From an uncultured Erysipelotrichaceae bacterium (lineage in GTDB: Bacteria; Bacillota_I; Bacilli_A; Erysipelotrichales; Erysipelotrichaceae): 64,000 nucleotides of DNA. The notes beneath the pieces are model-generated. The model was not told the origin of the DNA, searched no databases, and was given only the letters and a program-made list of their open reading frames with translations. The stretch spans positions 1 through 64,000 of the forward strand of contig CANOSP010000010.1 of assembly GCA_947569705.1 (NCBI GenBank), given 5' to 3'. The first letter of the stretch is position 1; each line of letters starts with the position of its first letter. The position numbers and the translations under genes are program-made. Below are positions 55,659-64,000 of this stretch, one piece after another.

Positions 55659-58346
55659 ATGAAAAAATCATTAAAATTGATTTTAGCGTTATTTTTAATG
55701 CTGTCTGCTTGGTCTTTTCCGACATCTGTTCATGCAAATGAAGAAGACACGGCAATCGGAAGGGATGTTGATTACATTCTGCCTACCGGCGGATTGCAAA
55801 CACCCCCGGAGCCAATCGTTGATGAACGAGAATTACCACAAAATTCGAATGGACGTGTATACAGCAGAACCGCTTCTTATACGGAAGCAGAGCTTTATCA
55901 AGAATTAGAGAATCGCGTAAAAGCAGCCTTGCTTGCAGGAAAAACATCCGTAGATATAGATGATTTACAAATTGATAGAAGTCTCTATAACATAAACAGC
56001 TTAATATATTATTCCCCTTATTTAAGTAACGGAATTGATATCGCATGCTATTACTCATTACCCGGCAATCAGTATACGATGATCAAGATTACTAATCCAT
56101 TGACACTTGCACAAACAAAAGCGTATATTGCGTCTGTAGATGCAGAACTTAATGAGATTATATCACAGGTTAACAATTCGATGTCTGATGAACAAAAAGC
56201 GTTGGTTATCCATGATTACCTCGTTTATGAATATGAGTATGATTACGACAACTTAACTGCCGATACACTCCCTGCAGATTCTTATCGAAGCGGCGGTTTG
56301 ATTATGAACAGAACCGGAGTATGTCAGGCATATGCATATGCATTTTATTACCTGATGAATAAATTCAATATTGAATGCTATGTCACAAGCAGTGATTCAA
56401 TGAATCATGCATGGAATATCATTAAAATCCAAGACGCATATTATCACGTTGACTGTACCTTTGATGATCCTGTTCGTGATCGCTTAGGTCAAGTCGGACA
56501 CAATTATTTCCTATGCAGTGACGCTGTGATTCAAGATGAAAATCATGAACATAATAATTGGAATTTAACCAATTTGAAATGTGACAGTGATAAATATGAT
56601 AACGCATATTGGATCAACGTAAACAGTAAGATTTGCTTTGACGGTGAAACTGCTTATTATTTACGTAGCAATGCCGATAGTTACGGTGGCACTATTATTG
56701 CTCGTAACAAAAATAAAGAAACTTCATTGTCGGTTACTTTGGGGGAATGGCCGGTATTAAATCAACCGGGCTATTTCTATAACGGAGCTTTCAGCGGATT
56801 ATATTTAAAGGACAAAGCGCTATATTACAATACAGCCACACAAATTCGTAAATATTCTTTAACAAACGGAACTGATGAACTTGTAGCAACGCCGAATACA
56901 AGTAACGGCAACATCTATGGCAGTCGTGTGCGTAAAAACGGTATTCAATATGTGATTAAGCAAACTCCGAATGAACAAGGAACAAAAAGCAGTACCGGCT
57001 CCTACGGGACTTATAAGCTTCAATATATCTTAAACGGCGGTAAAAACGCTGAACATAACCCTACAAACTATGCATCTGATCAAGCAACCATTATCCTGGG
57101 AAATCCGACTCGCAGCGGTTATATCTTTGCAGGATGGTACAGCGACAGCAGTTATAGCACAAAGGTAACACAAATTACAAAAGGAAGCAGCGGCAATAAA
57201 ACGTTATATGCAAAATGGAATTCAACCACTTATAAAATCACTTACCAATTAAACGGCGGAACAAACAGCAGTGCAAATCCGCTCACATATACAAAATCTT
57301 CTCCTACAATAAGCTTGAAGAATCCAACTCGTACGGGATACACATTTGTCGGTTGGTACAGCGACAGCACTTACAAAACAAAGGTAACAAGTATCGTCCA
57401 AGGCAGCGCCGGTAATAAAACGCTTTATGCGAAATGGACGCCGACAACCTATAAGATCACTTATAATCTGAACGGCGGTAAAAACAACACAGGCAATCGC
57501 AGTTCCTTTACAACCACTACTGCAACCTTTGCTTTAAAAAATCCGACTCGCAGCGGTTATACGTTCAACGGATGGTATTCAGACAGCAAATATACAAAAA
57601 GAGTCACAAGCGTTGTAAAAGGAAGCACCGGTAATAAAACACTTTATGCGAAATGGACGCCAACAGCCTATAAGATCACTTATAATCTGAACGGCGGTAA
57701 AAACAGCACAGGCAATCGCACTTCCTATACAATCACTAGCGCGACCTTTACTTTAAAAAATCCGACACGCACAGGATATACATTTAAGGGTTGGTATTCA
57801 GACAGCAAATATACAAAAAGAGTTACAAGCATCGCGAAAGGAAATATCGGCAACAAAACGCTTTATGCGAAATGGACTGCCAATACCTACAAGATCCGCT
57901 ATAATCAAAACGGAGCAACTTCAGGAAAGATGACAGATACAACTTGCAAATACGGATCAAACTGTACATTGCGTGCTAACACTTTCCAAAAGAAAGGATA
58001 TTCTTTCTTAGGATGGAGTACCTCTAAAAGCGGAAATGTCATTTATAAGAATAAAGCAACAGTAAAAAATTTGGTAAGCAGCAGCAATGCTGTAAAAACC
58101 CTGTTCGCAAAGTGGAAGCTCAACACTTATAAGATCACCTATCAATTAAACGGCGGTATCCAAAATAAGAGTAATATTACTTCATATAAGGTAACAAGTG
58201 CAACATTTACTTTAAAGAATCCAACCAAAAAAGGATATTTGTTCAAAGGCTGGTATTCAGATAAAGCATTTAAAAACAGAGTAACAAAAATCACAAAAGG
58301 CAGTGTCGGTAATAAAACACTCTATGCTAAATGGACAAAGAAATAA
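55659..58346 (+). CDS. Secreted transglutaminase-like protein with six InlB-type repeats
   Basis: The ATG at 55659 has AGAGG nine bases upstream and is better than the TTG six bases earlier. The 895-residue product has a signal peptide (about 1-27), and a transglutaminase-like cysteine domain at about 165-270 with Cys222 (GVCQAYAYA), His250 (NHAWN) and Asp265 (YHVDCTF). A region of unknown fold follows, then six repeats of about 70 residues (YKITYQLNGG, PTRxGYTFxGWYSD, NKTLYAKW) of the Listeria-Bacteroides type; the fifth is divergent. There is no LPXTG. Such proteins may crosslink or cleave surface amides. Its activity is unproven. Confidence 0.88.
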   Translation: MKKSLKLILALFLMLSAWSFPTSVHANEEDTAIGRDVDYILPTGGLQTPPEPIVDERELPQNSNGRVYSRTASYTEAELYQELENRVKAALLAGKTSVDIDDLQIDRSLYNINSLIYYSPYLSNGIDIACYYSLPGNQYTMIKITNPLTLAQTKAYIASVDAELNEIISQVNNSMSDEQKALVIHDYLVYEYEYDYDNLTADTLPADSYRSGGLIMNRTGVCQAYAYAFYYLMNKFNIECYVTSSDSMNHAWNIIKIQDAYYHVDCTFDDPVRDRLGQVGHNYFLCSDAVIQDENHEHNNWNLTNLKCDSDKYDNAYWINVNSKICFDGETAYYLRSNADSYGGTIIARNKNKETSLSVTLGEWPVLNQPGYFYNGAFSGLYLKDKALYYNTATQIRKYSLTNGTDELVATPNTSNGNIYGSRVRKNGIQYVIKQTPNEQGTKSSTGSYGTYKLQYILNGGKNAEHNPTNYASDQATIILGNPTRSGYIFAGWYSDSSYSTKVTQITKGSSGNKTLYAKWNSTTYKITYQLNGGTNSSANPLTYTKSSPTISLKNPTRTGYTFVGWYSDSTYKTKVTSIVQGSAGNKTLYAKWTPTTYKITYNLNGGKNNTGNRSSFTTTTATFALKNPTRSGYTFNGWYSDSKYTKRVTSVVKGSTGNKTLYAKWTPTAYKITYNLNGGKNSTGNRTSYTITSATFTLKNPTRTGYTFKGWYSDSKYTKRVTSIAKGNIGNKTLYAKWTANTYKIRYNQNGATSGKMTDTTCKYGSNCTLRANTFQKKGYSFLGWSTSKSGNVIYKNKATVKNLVSSSNAVKTLFAKWKLNTYKITYQLNGGIQNKSNITSYKVTSATFTLKNPTKKGYLFKGWYSDKAFKNRVTKITKGSVGNKTLYAKWTKK

Positions 58347-58401
58347 TAGACGCCTTTTAAATAAATATAAAGCTTTAATCAGCGGTTAAAATATTACGCA
58401 A

Positions 58402-58447
58402 ACCTTCAATGCAGTATGATAAAACATATGAAATTGAAGGTTTTTTT
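58402..58447 (+). terminator. Terminator of the transglutaminase-like gene
   Basis: ACCTTCAAT (58402-58410) pairs perfectly with ATTGAAGGT (58433-58441), and seven T residues end the element at 58447. Confidence 0.85.
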
Positions 58448-58560
58448 AATGGAAAATGAATAGAGTAAATTATTATACAATCCATCTACCACCATTTATT
58501 TACCTTTATACATATTTTTATTTGCACAATATCAGAAACATGTTTTTCACTGTATAGATT

Positions 58561-58612
58561 AAAAAAATCGTAAAATTACATATTGTGAAAGTCTATGTGT
58601 TCTTTACGATTT
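58561..58612 (-). terminator. Terminator of the LRR/CAP gene
   Basis: AAAATCGTAAA (58563-58573) pairs perfectly with TTTACGATTTT (58602-58612). On the minus strand the stem runs into a T-run. It lies about 100 bp after the stop of the minus-strand gene. Confidence 0.75.
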
Positions 58613-58714
58613 TATAATAGCTTGATTTTCAACAGTCATTTGTTGAGCAAAATCCATTGTGCTGCATCTACACACAATATATACAGATTTATCGAACTTA
58701 TAATTTAAAATGCA

Positions 58715-61600
58715 TTATTTTTTTGTTACTACTGCCCCTGTTTTACTCCAAGAACTATAAAGTTTTATTGATTCACCTTTATACTTACTTGTCTTATAGG
58801 CTCTGATTCTGACATAATATTTTTTCCCGGGATCAAGATTTGTAATGGTTTTATTTATAGTTTGATTATTGCTGATCGTAATTGTTTTTGTAGTTGTACC
58901 GGAAAAATTACTGTTTGCAGAATACTGAAGCTGGTATCCGCTCGTTTCTACTGTACGCTTCCCCCAATAGACACGTATTCCCTTAGATATAGAACTTACT
59001 TTAGTAAATCCGGTTGCTTTTGGCAAAATATTTATAGTTTTCTGTATTGATCCGCTGTAGTTACCTTTAAAATTAACGGATACCGTATATCTGCCGACAT
59101 TTTTACATCCTCCGGAATATGAAATTGTGTAATTAGCAGAGCTGATTGTTTTACCATTGCTTCCTATAACTTTAACAGTCGGTTTTTGTACTTTTCCGTT
59201 ATATATGAAGTTTGTAGCAGAAAGCGATATGCTTTTCGGATAATAAACAGTTGTTGCCGGCTTAGTTGCGCCGCACGAGCACTTATACGTTATCTTCCCG
59301 TTTTTAGTTGTTGTAGCCTTTGTTACCGTACTTATATATTTATGAGGGCAGGTAACGGTAAGCTTGGCGGACGGACGAAAATATTGAAGCTTGGCCATAA
59401 TATTGGCACTCCCCGGTGCAATCCCCTTTACGCTTCCGTTGGATGAAACAGTCGCGGCTTTTGTATTGCTGCTGCTCCAAGTAATATTTTTATCATTGTT
59501 CAATAAAGCCCGATGAGAAGTGAAACCCGGATTGGTTACATAAACCTTTGCCTTAATAGTAGAACCTTTTGTTATACTTGTTTTATCTAGTTGAGTATGA
59601 AATTTGAATGTATACTCCTTAGGTGACCAAATAATATCATTTCCTGTAGCGGCTTCTGTAAAAGTATCGTTTGCCAATGCAATCGTTTGAGTAACTGTTT
59701 TATTTGCAGGTCTATTACAATTTGATGTATTAGTGCCGCTTCCAAAACATTGAACCCAATAATAGACACCGTTATGTTTCACAACGCCAATACCAATTGT
59801 TTTTGCGTTTTTTGAAAGGATATTTTGTCTATGACCTGACGAGTTCATCCAAGAGTTCATAGCATTTTCTGCCGTCGTTTGTCCGGCAGCAACATTTTCA
59901 GCGATCATTTGATCGTTAAGATCAAAAGCACTTGAACTATCCGGACGCGTATGTGAGAACAAAAGTGCACTTTCCCCGGCTCGAATCATAGCTGAATTTA
60001 ACAATGAGCTGTCCATAACTAATTCATTCAATCCCTTAGCCTTACGTTGCTTGTTCACCAGCTGCAAAACTTTAAAAGCATTATTATAGTCTTGCAACAC
60101 ATTGATACTTACATTTTGCAGGTAACGATACCCATTAACTCCATAGGCACGTACCTGAGGATTCATGCATGAGATTTTAGTTGTGCTTGGAAACGCAAAA
60201 GAATGAACATATTTGGTGCTTTTCGGCAATGTAACTGCTTCAATAGATTTACATCCATAAAAAGCACTTCGATAAATGTCAGTAACACCTTCATTCAAAA
60301 ATACATTCTTCAGCTTAGTACACTTAAAAAATGCTTGATACGGAATAATTTTTAAACCTTTGGCCGTAAAATTAACCAAATTATTATCATCTCCGAAGCA
60401 ACCATTGCCGATTGAAGTGATGTTCACCGGTAATATAATGTTTGTAAGAGAAGAACAATTAGCAAAAGTTTGCGCATCCAATGATTTAAGCGATCCAAAA
60501 TCCACATTCGCTAACTCTGAACACCCTTTAAACATCTGGTAAGAGGTAGAAGTTAATCCTTTACCAAAGGATACCGATTCTAATCTCATACACTCATAGA
60601 ATGTAAAATTACCTAAAGATGTTACGCTATCAGGTATCTTTACAGATTTGAGGTTATAGCACGCTTGAAAAGCAGAAGAACCGATACTCTTTACTGAAGA
60701 AGGAATTGTTATATCTATCAGATTTCTGTTAAAATTGAATGCAGAATCGGATATTTCTGTAACTGTCGAAGGTATTTTATAAGTTGTGTCTGTTTTACCG
60801 GCTGGATACATAAATAAAGTTTTTCCATTATCAGTGAATAAAACTCCGTCCTTTACAGTAAAAACAGTATTACCGCTTGCCACAGTAAAGGAAGACAGCG
60901 GACAATTGAAAAAAGCCAAAGGTGATATGTCAGTCAACAATTTTGATATTTGAAAAGAACTCAAGGCTGTATTTTGAAAAACATATTCCCCCAATTGTGT
61001 TATTCCATTTGCTGAAAAGTTTTCAAGATCATAACAATTCGCAAAAACTCCTGCTTCTACAACATTAACAGATGCCGGCAATGAAATTTCAGTAATTGAA
61101 TAACACCCATAGAATGCGGCTTCATGAATTGTTTTCACTGTATTCGGTATAGACACAGAGGTAAGATTAGTGAGATTATAAAAAGCTTTTTCACCTATAG
61201 CGGTTATTCCGCTTTTCATAACAATCCTAGTAATGGATAATCGTTCAGAATACCATGGTGCTCCGCCTGTTTCATAATCGTTCATTTTACCTGAACCGGA
61301 AATAGTTAGTATTCCGTCTTTCAAAGACCATGTTAAACTATCACCGCAAGATTGTTGATCACTTACAGCTTTCAGTCTGCTTTGAACATATTGACGTGGT
61401 TTTGATAATTCATAACCGTTATTCAGTTTCTTATCATCGTCTTCAGCCAGCACTGCCTCTTCTTCCTCAAGCTTAACATAACCGGAATTATCAATTTTTG
61501 TTGATTCAACATTATCCGACGCAAAAGCATAAACTTGGACTCCCGATAACATAGAAACCGCCATTATAAAGCCTAATAGCAATAATTGGATTCTTTTCAT
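58715..61600 (-). CDS. Secreted BspA-type LRR protein with CAP, Ig-like and fibronectin-like domains
   Basis: The 961-residue product has a signal peptide (about 1-26), an acidic linker, and a BspA/LRR_5 region at about 85-485 (IGEKAFYNLTNLTSVSIPNTV and about a dozen similar units). A CAP/SCP domain follows at about 510-640 (LVNKQRKAKGLNELVMD, FSHTRPDSSS, NSSGHRQNILSKN, YYWVQCFG). Then come one BIG2-like domain, an SLSATNFIYNGKVQKPTV-type Ig-like segment and a C-terminal fibronectin-III domain. The CAP domain resembles that of the pseudogene at 30095-31846. Ligands are unknown. It has a strong promoter of its own. Confidence 0.88.
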   Translation of the reverse strand: MKRIQLLLLGFIMAVSMLSGVQVYAFASDNVESTKIDNSGYVKLEEEEAVLAEDDDKKLNNGYELSKPRQYVQSRLKAVSDQQSCGDSLTWSLKDGILTISGSGKMNDYETGGAPWYSERLSITRIVMKSGITAIGEKAFYNLTNLTSVSIPNTVKTIHEAAFYGCYSITEISLPASVNVVEAGVFANCYDLENFSANGITQLGEYVFQNTALSSFQISKLLTDISPLAFFNCPLSSFTVASGNTVFTVKDGVLFTDNGKTLFMYPAGKTDTTYKIPSTVTEISDSAFNFNRNLIDITIPSSVKSIGSSAFQACYNLKSVKIPDSVTSLGNFTFYECMRLESVSFGKGLTSTSYQMFKGCSELANVDFGSLKSLDAQTFANCSSLTNIILPVNITSIGNGCFGDDNNLVNFTAKGLKIIPYQAFFKCTKLKNVFLNEGVTDIYRSAFYGCKSIEAVTLPKSTKYVHSFAFPSTTKISCMNPQVRAYGVNGYRYLQNVSINVLQDYNNAFKVLQLVNKQRKAKGLNELVMDSSLLNSAMIRAGESALLFSHTRPDSSSAFDLNDQMIAENVAAGQTTAENAMNSWMNSSGHRQNILSKNAKTIGIGVVKHNGVYYWVQCFGSGTNTSNCNRPANKTVTQTIALANDTFTEAATGNDIIWSPKEYTFKFHTQLDKTSITKGSTIKAKVYVTNPGFTSHRALLNNDKNITWSSSNTKAATVSSNGSVKGIAPGSANIMAKLQYFRPSAKLTVTCPHKYISTVTKATTTKNGKITYKCSCGATKPATTVYYPKSISLSATNFIYNGKVQKPTVKVIGSNGKTISSANYTISYSGGCKNVGRYTVSVNFKGNYSGSIQKTINILPKATGFTKVSSISKGIRVYWGKRTVETSGYQLQYSANSNFSGTTTKTITISNNQTINKTITNLDPGKKYYVRIRAYKTSKYKGESIKLYSSWSKTGAVVTKK

Positions 61601-61816
61601 AGTTTTCTCCTTCTCGTATTTTCTATCCTGTTACATTAGAATTATATTATTCAAAAGAAAATTTATCAAGATCTAAATAATAATTCATAAATACTTATAA
61701 ACCAAAATAATATCAGTGAAGTTAGTTATAGCATCCCAAAAACAGCATAAAATAAATTACATAAAAGTAAGATTGTTATGAAAATGATAAATCTTACAGT
61801 GATTAACAATTAAATA
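61601..61816. other. AT-rich upstream region of the LRR/CAP gene
   Basis: It contains the promoter listed at 61641-61669. Beyond that I see only AT-rich sequence and no gene. Confidence 0.5.
61641..61669 (-). promoter_or_regulatory. Strong promoter of the LRR/CAP gene
   Basis: The minus strand reads TTGATA, 17 bases, TATAAT, about 40 bases upstream of the start codon. It is the best sigma-A-type match seen in the window. Confidence 0.75.
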
Positions 61817-61927
61817 TTAATAAAACCTGTTTATACATAAAGTCCCTTCGCGTTTTTCGCAATAAAAAGCGAGTCGATACGGCGTTAAATAATCGGTAAT
61901 TCGTTTACTCTTTAACCAATCCGCCAT
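61817..61927 (-). CDS. Small hypothetical ORF after the glf gene
   Basis: A 36-codon frame starts at an ATG with AAAAGGAG nine bases before it and reads MADWLKSKRITDYLTPY... to a TAA. It starts about 20 bp after the UDP-galactopyranose mutase stop. It could be a short peptide or the leftover N-terminus of a lost glycan gene. I do not recognise it. Confidence 0.4.
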   Translation of the reverse strand: MADWLKSKRITDYLTPYRLAFYCEKREGTLCINRFY

Positions 61928-61950
61928 ATCCACTCACTCCTTTTATACGA

Positions 61951-63036
61951 CTATAAACTCTCTGTCAGCTTCAACGCCTTATCCACAATGGCATCCATAT
62001 TATAATACTGATACTCCGCAAGTCTGCCGATAAAATACACATTCTGTTCCCGATCCATCAATTCCTTGTAAAGTGCAAACTTGTCCTTCCACTCCTTTGT
62101 CGGATACGGATAGTAAGGCTCCTTACCGAAACAAGGGAATTCCTTAACAATTGTCGTCTTATCATGCTTCTGCCAAGTCAGCTGCTTAAATTCCGTAATA
62201 CGTGTATAATCATAATCATTCGGATAATTTACAACCGGTGCCTGTTGATACATCTCGGTATCATGCGTTTCAAACTTGAACTCCAAGCTGCGATACAATA
62301 ATTCTCCGAATTTATAATCATAAAATTCATCAGCCGGTCCCGTATAAATCAGTTTATCATAAGTAATATCCTTTTGAATATCACGGAAATCACATTGTAA
62401 CAGCACATGAATGTTCTTGTGTCGCAACATCGCTTCACACATCTTTGTATATCCGTGTTTCGGCATTCCCTGATAGCGATCCGCAAAATAGCGAGTATCA
62501 CGATTAAAGCGGAACGGTATGCGACTGATCACGGAAGGATCTAATTCGGAAGGATCACATCCCCACTGCTTCATCGTATAATTCTTAAAGAATTTCTCAT
62601 AAATATCACGCCCTGCCTTAGACAGTGCCACATCCTCACTTGTTTGAATGGAATCAATCTTTACACAGCGCTGTTCAATAAAATCTGCCATTTCCTCTAC
62701 CGACAAATTCAAATGATACAGCTGATTCAATGTTTCTAACGAAATCGGCATCGGCAATAAATTGCCGTCCACATACGTCAACACACGGTGCTGGAAATCA
62801 TTCCATTCCGTAAACTGTGAAAGATAATCATACACATGCTTATGATTCGTATGAAAAATATGCGGACCGTATTGATGGATCAAAATCCCCTCGTCATTAT
62901 AACAATCATAAACATTGCCGCCGATATGATTTCTTTTCTCAACTAACAAAATCGGCTGATCATATTTTTGTGCAAGGCGTTCCGCAACGGTAATGCCCGC
63001 AATACCTGCACCGACGATCACATATGGATAATGCAT
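61951..63036 (-). CDS. glf: UDP-galactopyranose mutase
   Basis: The 361-residue flavoprotein has VIVGAGIAGITVAERLA for FAD binding, HIGGNVYDCYND, and HQYGPHIFHTN, plus the YTMKQWGCDPSELDPSV segment, all diagnostic for Glf. It converts UDP-galactopyranose to UDP-galactofuranose for surface glycans. It lies 11 bp after the flippase gene, so the two are probably co-transcribed as part of a second glycan locus that starts beyond the window. Confidence 0.96.
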   Translation of the reverse strand: MHYPYVIVGAGIAGITVAERLAQKYDQPILLVEKRNHIGGNVYDCYNDEGILIHQYGPHIFHTNHKHVYDYLSQFTEWNDFQHRVLTYVDGNLLPMPISLETLNQLYHLNLSVEEMADFIEQRCVKIDSIQTSEDVALSKAGRDIYEKFFKNYTMKQWGCDPSELDPSVISRIPFRFNRDTRYFADRYQGMPKHGYTKMCEAMLRHKNIHVLLQCDFRDIQKDITYDKLIYTGPADEFYDYKFGELLYRSLEFKFETHDTEMYQQAPVVNYPNDYDYTRITEFKQLTWQKHDKTTIVKEFPCFGKEPYYPYPTKEWKDKFALYKELMDREQNVYFIGRLAEYQYYNMDAIVDKALKLTESL

Positions 63037-63047
63037 ATACTTCCTCC

Positions 63048-64000
63048 TCAGCCTTTCAGCTTTTTACTCTTTTGTTTTATTGTATCAATGATACCATAGA
63101 TTAAGGAATCCTTCACTAAAATTAAACCGATAAAATAAAATGAAGCACCGATTCCCATCAATAACACCGTATATAACACAGAAGGCTTCAGCCAAATGCT
63201 CATCGGATATACAATCGCGAACATCGCCAAAGACATTAACAGATATTTACTGTTTTCTTTTATGATCGGTCTTAATCGTATTACATCATGCACACAATAA
63301 AATTGAAAGGCAGTTACCGACAGCTCGGCAATTACCGACGCAATCGTCGCCCCCAAGGATAAATAGCGCGGTATTAACACCAAATTTAACACAAGATTCA
63401 CACCGGATCCCACCAATGTCGATACCGTATATGCTTTTTGGCGGCGTGTCGGCAATAAAAACTGAATACCGATGACATTGCTCATACCGATAAAGATCAC
63501 AATCGGCGCAGTAATCATCACCAAAGGGATACTTGCCAAAAACTGATCCCCTAGAAACCACGGCACCAAATTATGAGCGATACCGATCAAACCGAACATA
63601 ATCGGACATCCGATTAACATCACAAACTGCAGAGATTGATAAATATAACGCTTAATCGCTTCATTTTGTTCCCCGGCATATAAGCTGGAAATACGCGGCA
63701 ACATCACCGTACCAAGTGAAGTCACGATCGTAAGTGCCAGCTTTACAATTTTCTGCGCCTGCTCATAATAACCGATTTCTCTTGTATTACCTGTTAAAAG
63801 CTCAATCATCGTTCGATCCAAGACCGTATACACCGAAACGGCAACCTGCGGAAAAAACAACACAAGCGTCGGGCGCAAATGCTTTTTGATCTCTAAGGAA
63901 TACTGATCCAATCTGACAAGATATTTCGGCAGGGTAAGCCACATACTCATATTGCCGAATAAAATCGACAATGACTGAATCAATACATAAAGCGGCAGAT
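63048..64000 (-). CDS. Oligosaccharide flippase (Wzx-like), N-terminus beyond window edge
   Basis: The frame is open to the window edge, so the N-terminus is missing; an internal TTG at 63983 is not the start. The visible 316 residues have about nine membrane segments and the polysaccharide-exporter pattern (VLDRTMIELLTGNTREIGYYEQAQKIVKL, GSGVNLVLNLVLIPRY split by short loops). Complete members have about 470 residues. It would flip lipid-linked repeat units. It is unlike the flippase at 46644 in detail, so two export routes exist. Confidence 0.9.
   Translation of the reverse strand, partial: LPLYVLIQSLSILFGNMSMWLTLPKYLVRLDQYSLEIKKHLRPTLVLFFPQVAVSVYTVLDRTMIELLTGNTREIGYYEQAQKIVKLALTIVTSLGTVMLPRISSLYAGEQNEAIKRYIYQSLQFVMLIGCPIMFGLIGIAHNLVPWFLGDQFLASIPLVMITAPIVIFIGMSNVIGIQFLLPTRRQKAYTVSTLVGSGVNLVLNLVLIPRYLSLGATIASVIAELSVTAFQFYCVHDVIRLRPIIKENSKYLLMSLAMFAIVYPMSIWLKPSVLYTVLLMGIGASFYFIGLILVKDSLIYGIIDTIKQKSKKLKG

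Larger units (their letters stand above)
58347..58714. other. Convergent gap with two terminators
   Basis: This 368-bp stretch separates two convergent surface-protein genes. It holds the terminators listed at 58402 and 58563. No coding sequence is supported. Confidence 0.6.

Overview
The window is AT-rich Gram-positive DNA. Housekeeping-gene style, A/T-rich leaders, strong AGGAGG ribosome sites and many secreted proteins carrying bacterial Ig-like group 2 (BIG2) modules suggest a host-associated Bacillota, possibly Erysipelotrichales. That placement is an inference from gene content; no rRNA or other marker is present. No tRNA, rRNA, CRISPR array, transposase or integrase was found.

Layout. 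1-3332 (minus): a large secreted protein cut by the window edge, preceded by an ECF-like sigma factor with a C-terminal membrane segment. 3520-9004 (minus): a four-gene operon (chorismate mutase/prephenate dehydratase, aminotransferase, PP2C-like protein, DUF1848 Fe-S protein), then phosphate acetyltransferase. 9246-12701 (minus): an NlpC/P60 lipoprotein and a CHAP-BIG2 protein. 12976-16911 (plus): a LytTR response regulator, an AgrC-like ATPase protein, and three tandem paralogous membrane proteins. 17196-36472 (minus): a block of BIG2 proteins with interchangeable N-terminal heads (LRR, propeller-like, PPC, CHAP, CAP, papain-like amidase, GH25 lysozyme), including one CAP-BIG2 pseudogene. 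36491-54953 (minus): a tightly packed operon of 17 genes for an unusual deoxyamino sugar, an ACP-based acylation line and membrane glycosylation machinery. 55659-58346 (plus): a transglutaminase-like protein with InlB-type repeats. 58715-61600 (minus): a BspA-type LRR/CAP protein. 61817-64000 (minus): a small ORF, UDP-galactopyranose mutase and a truncated flippase, probably part of a second surface-glycan locus.

The most unusual system is at 12976-16911. The ATPase protein (13687-14520) has a complete GHKL catalytic domain, but its H-box reads K-N-E where related kinases have R-H-D. The three genes that follow encode AgrC-like 6-7 TM sensors that stop just after an intact RHDLLNE box and have no ATPase domain. 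In all three the histidine is residue 243. This looks like a split histidine kinase: three sensor/phospho-acceptor subunits that could share one catalytic subunit and one LytTR regulator.

The second notable system is the 36.5-55.0 kb operon. RmlA, RmlB, an NDP-hexose 2,3-dehydratase, a KijD10-like ketoreductase and a VioA-like aminotransferase would give a dTDP-4-amino-2,4,6-trideoxyhexose, chemistry best known from antibiotic pathways. It is combined with an AMP ligase, a free ACP, a PPTase, a type II thioesterase and three acyltransferases, but no NRPS or PKS, and with a CsbB-like GT2, a flippase, a YfhO-family protein and another polytopic protein. The same gene run continues with short gaps into wall hydrolases, so the glycan and the BIG2 proteins are probably made together. 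Small gaps and missing internal terminators support the operon, but transcription has not been shown.
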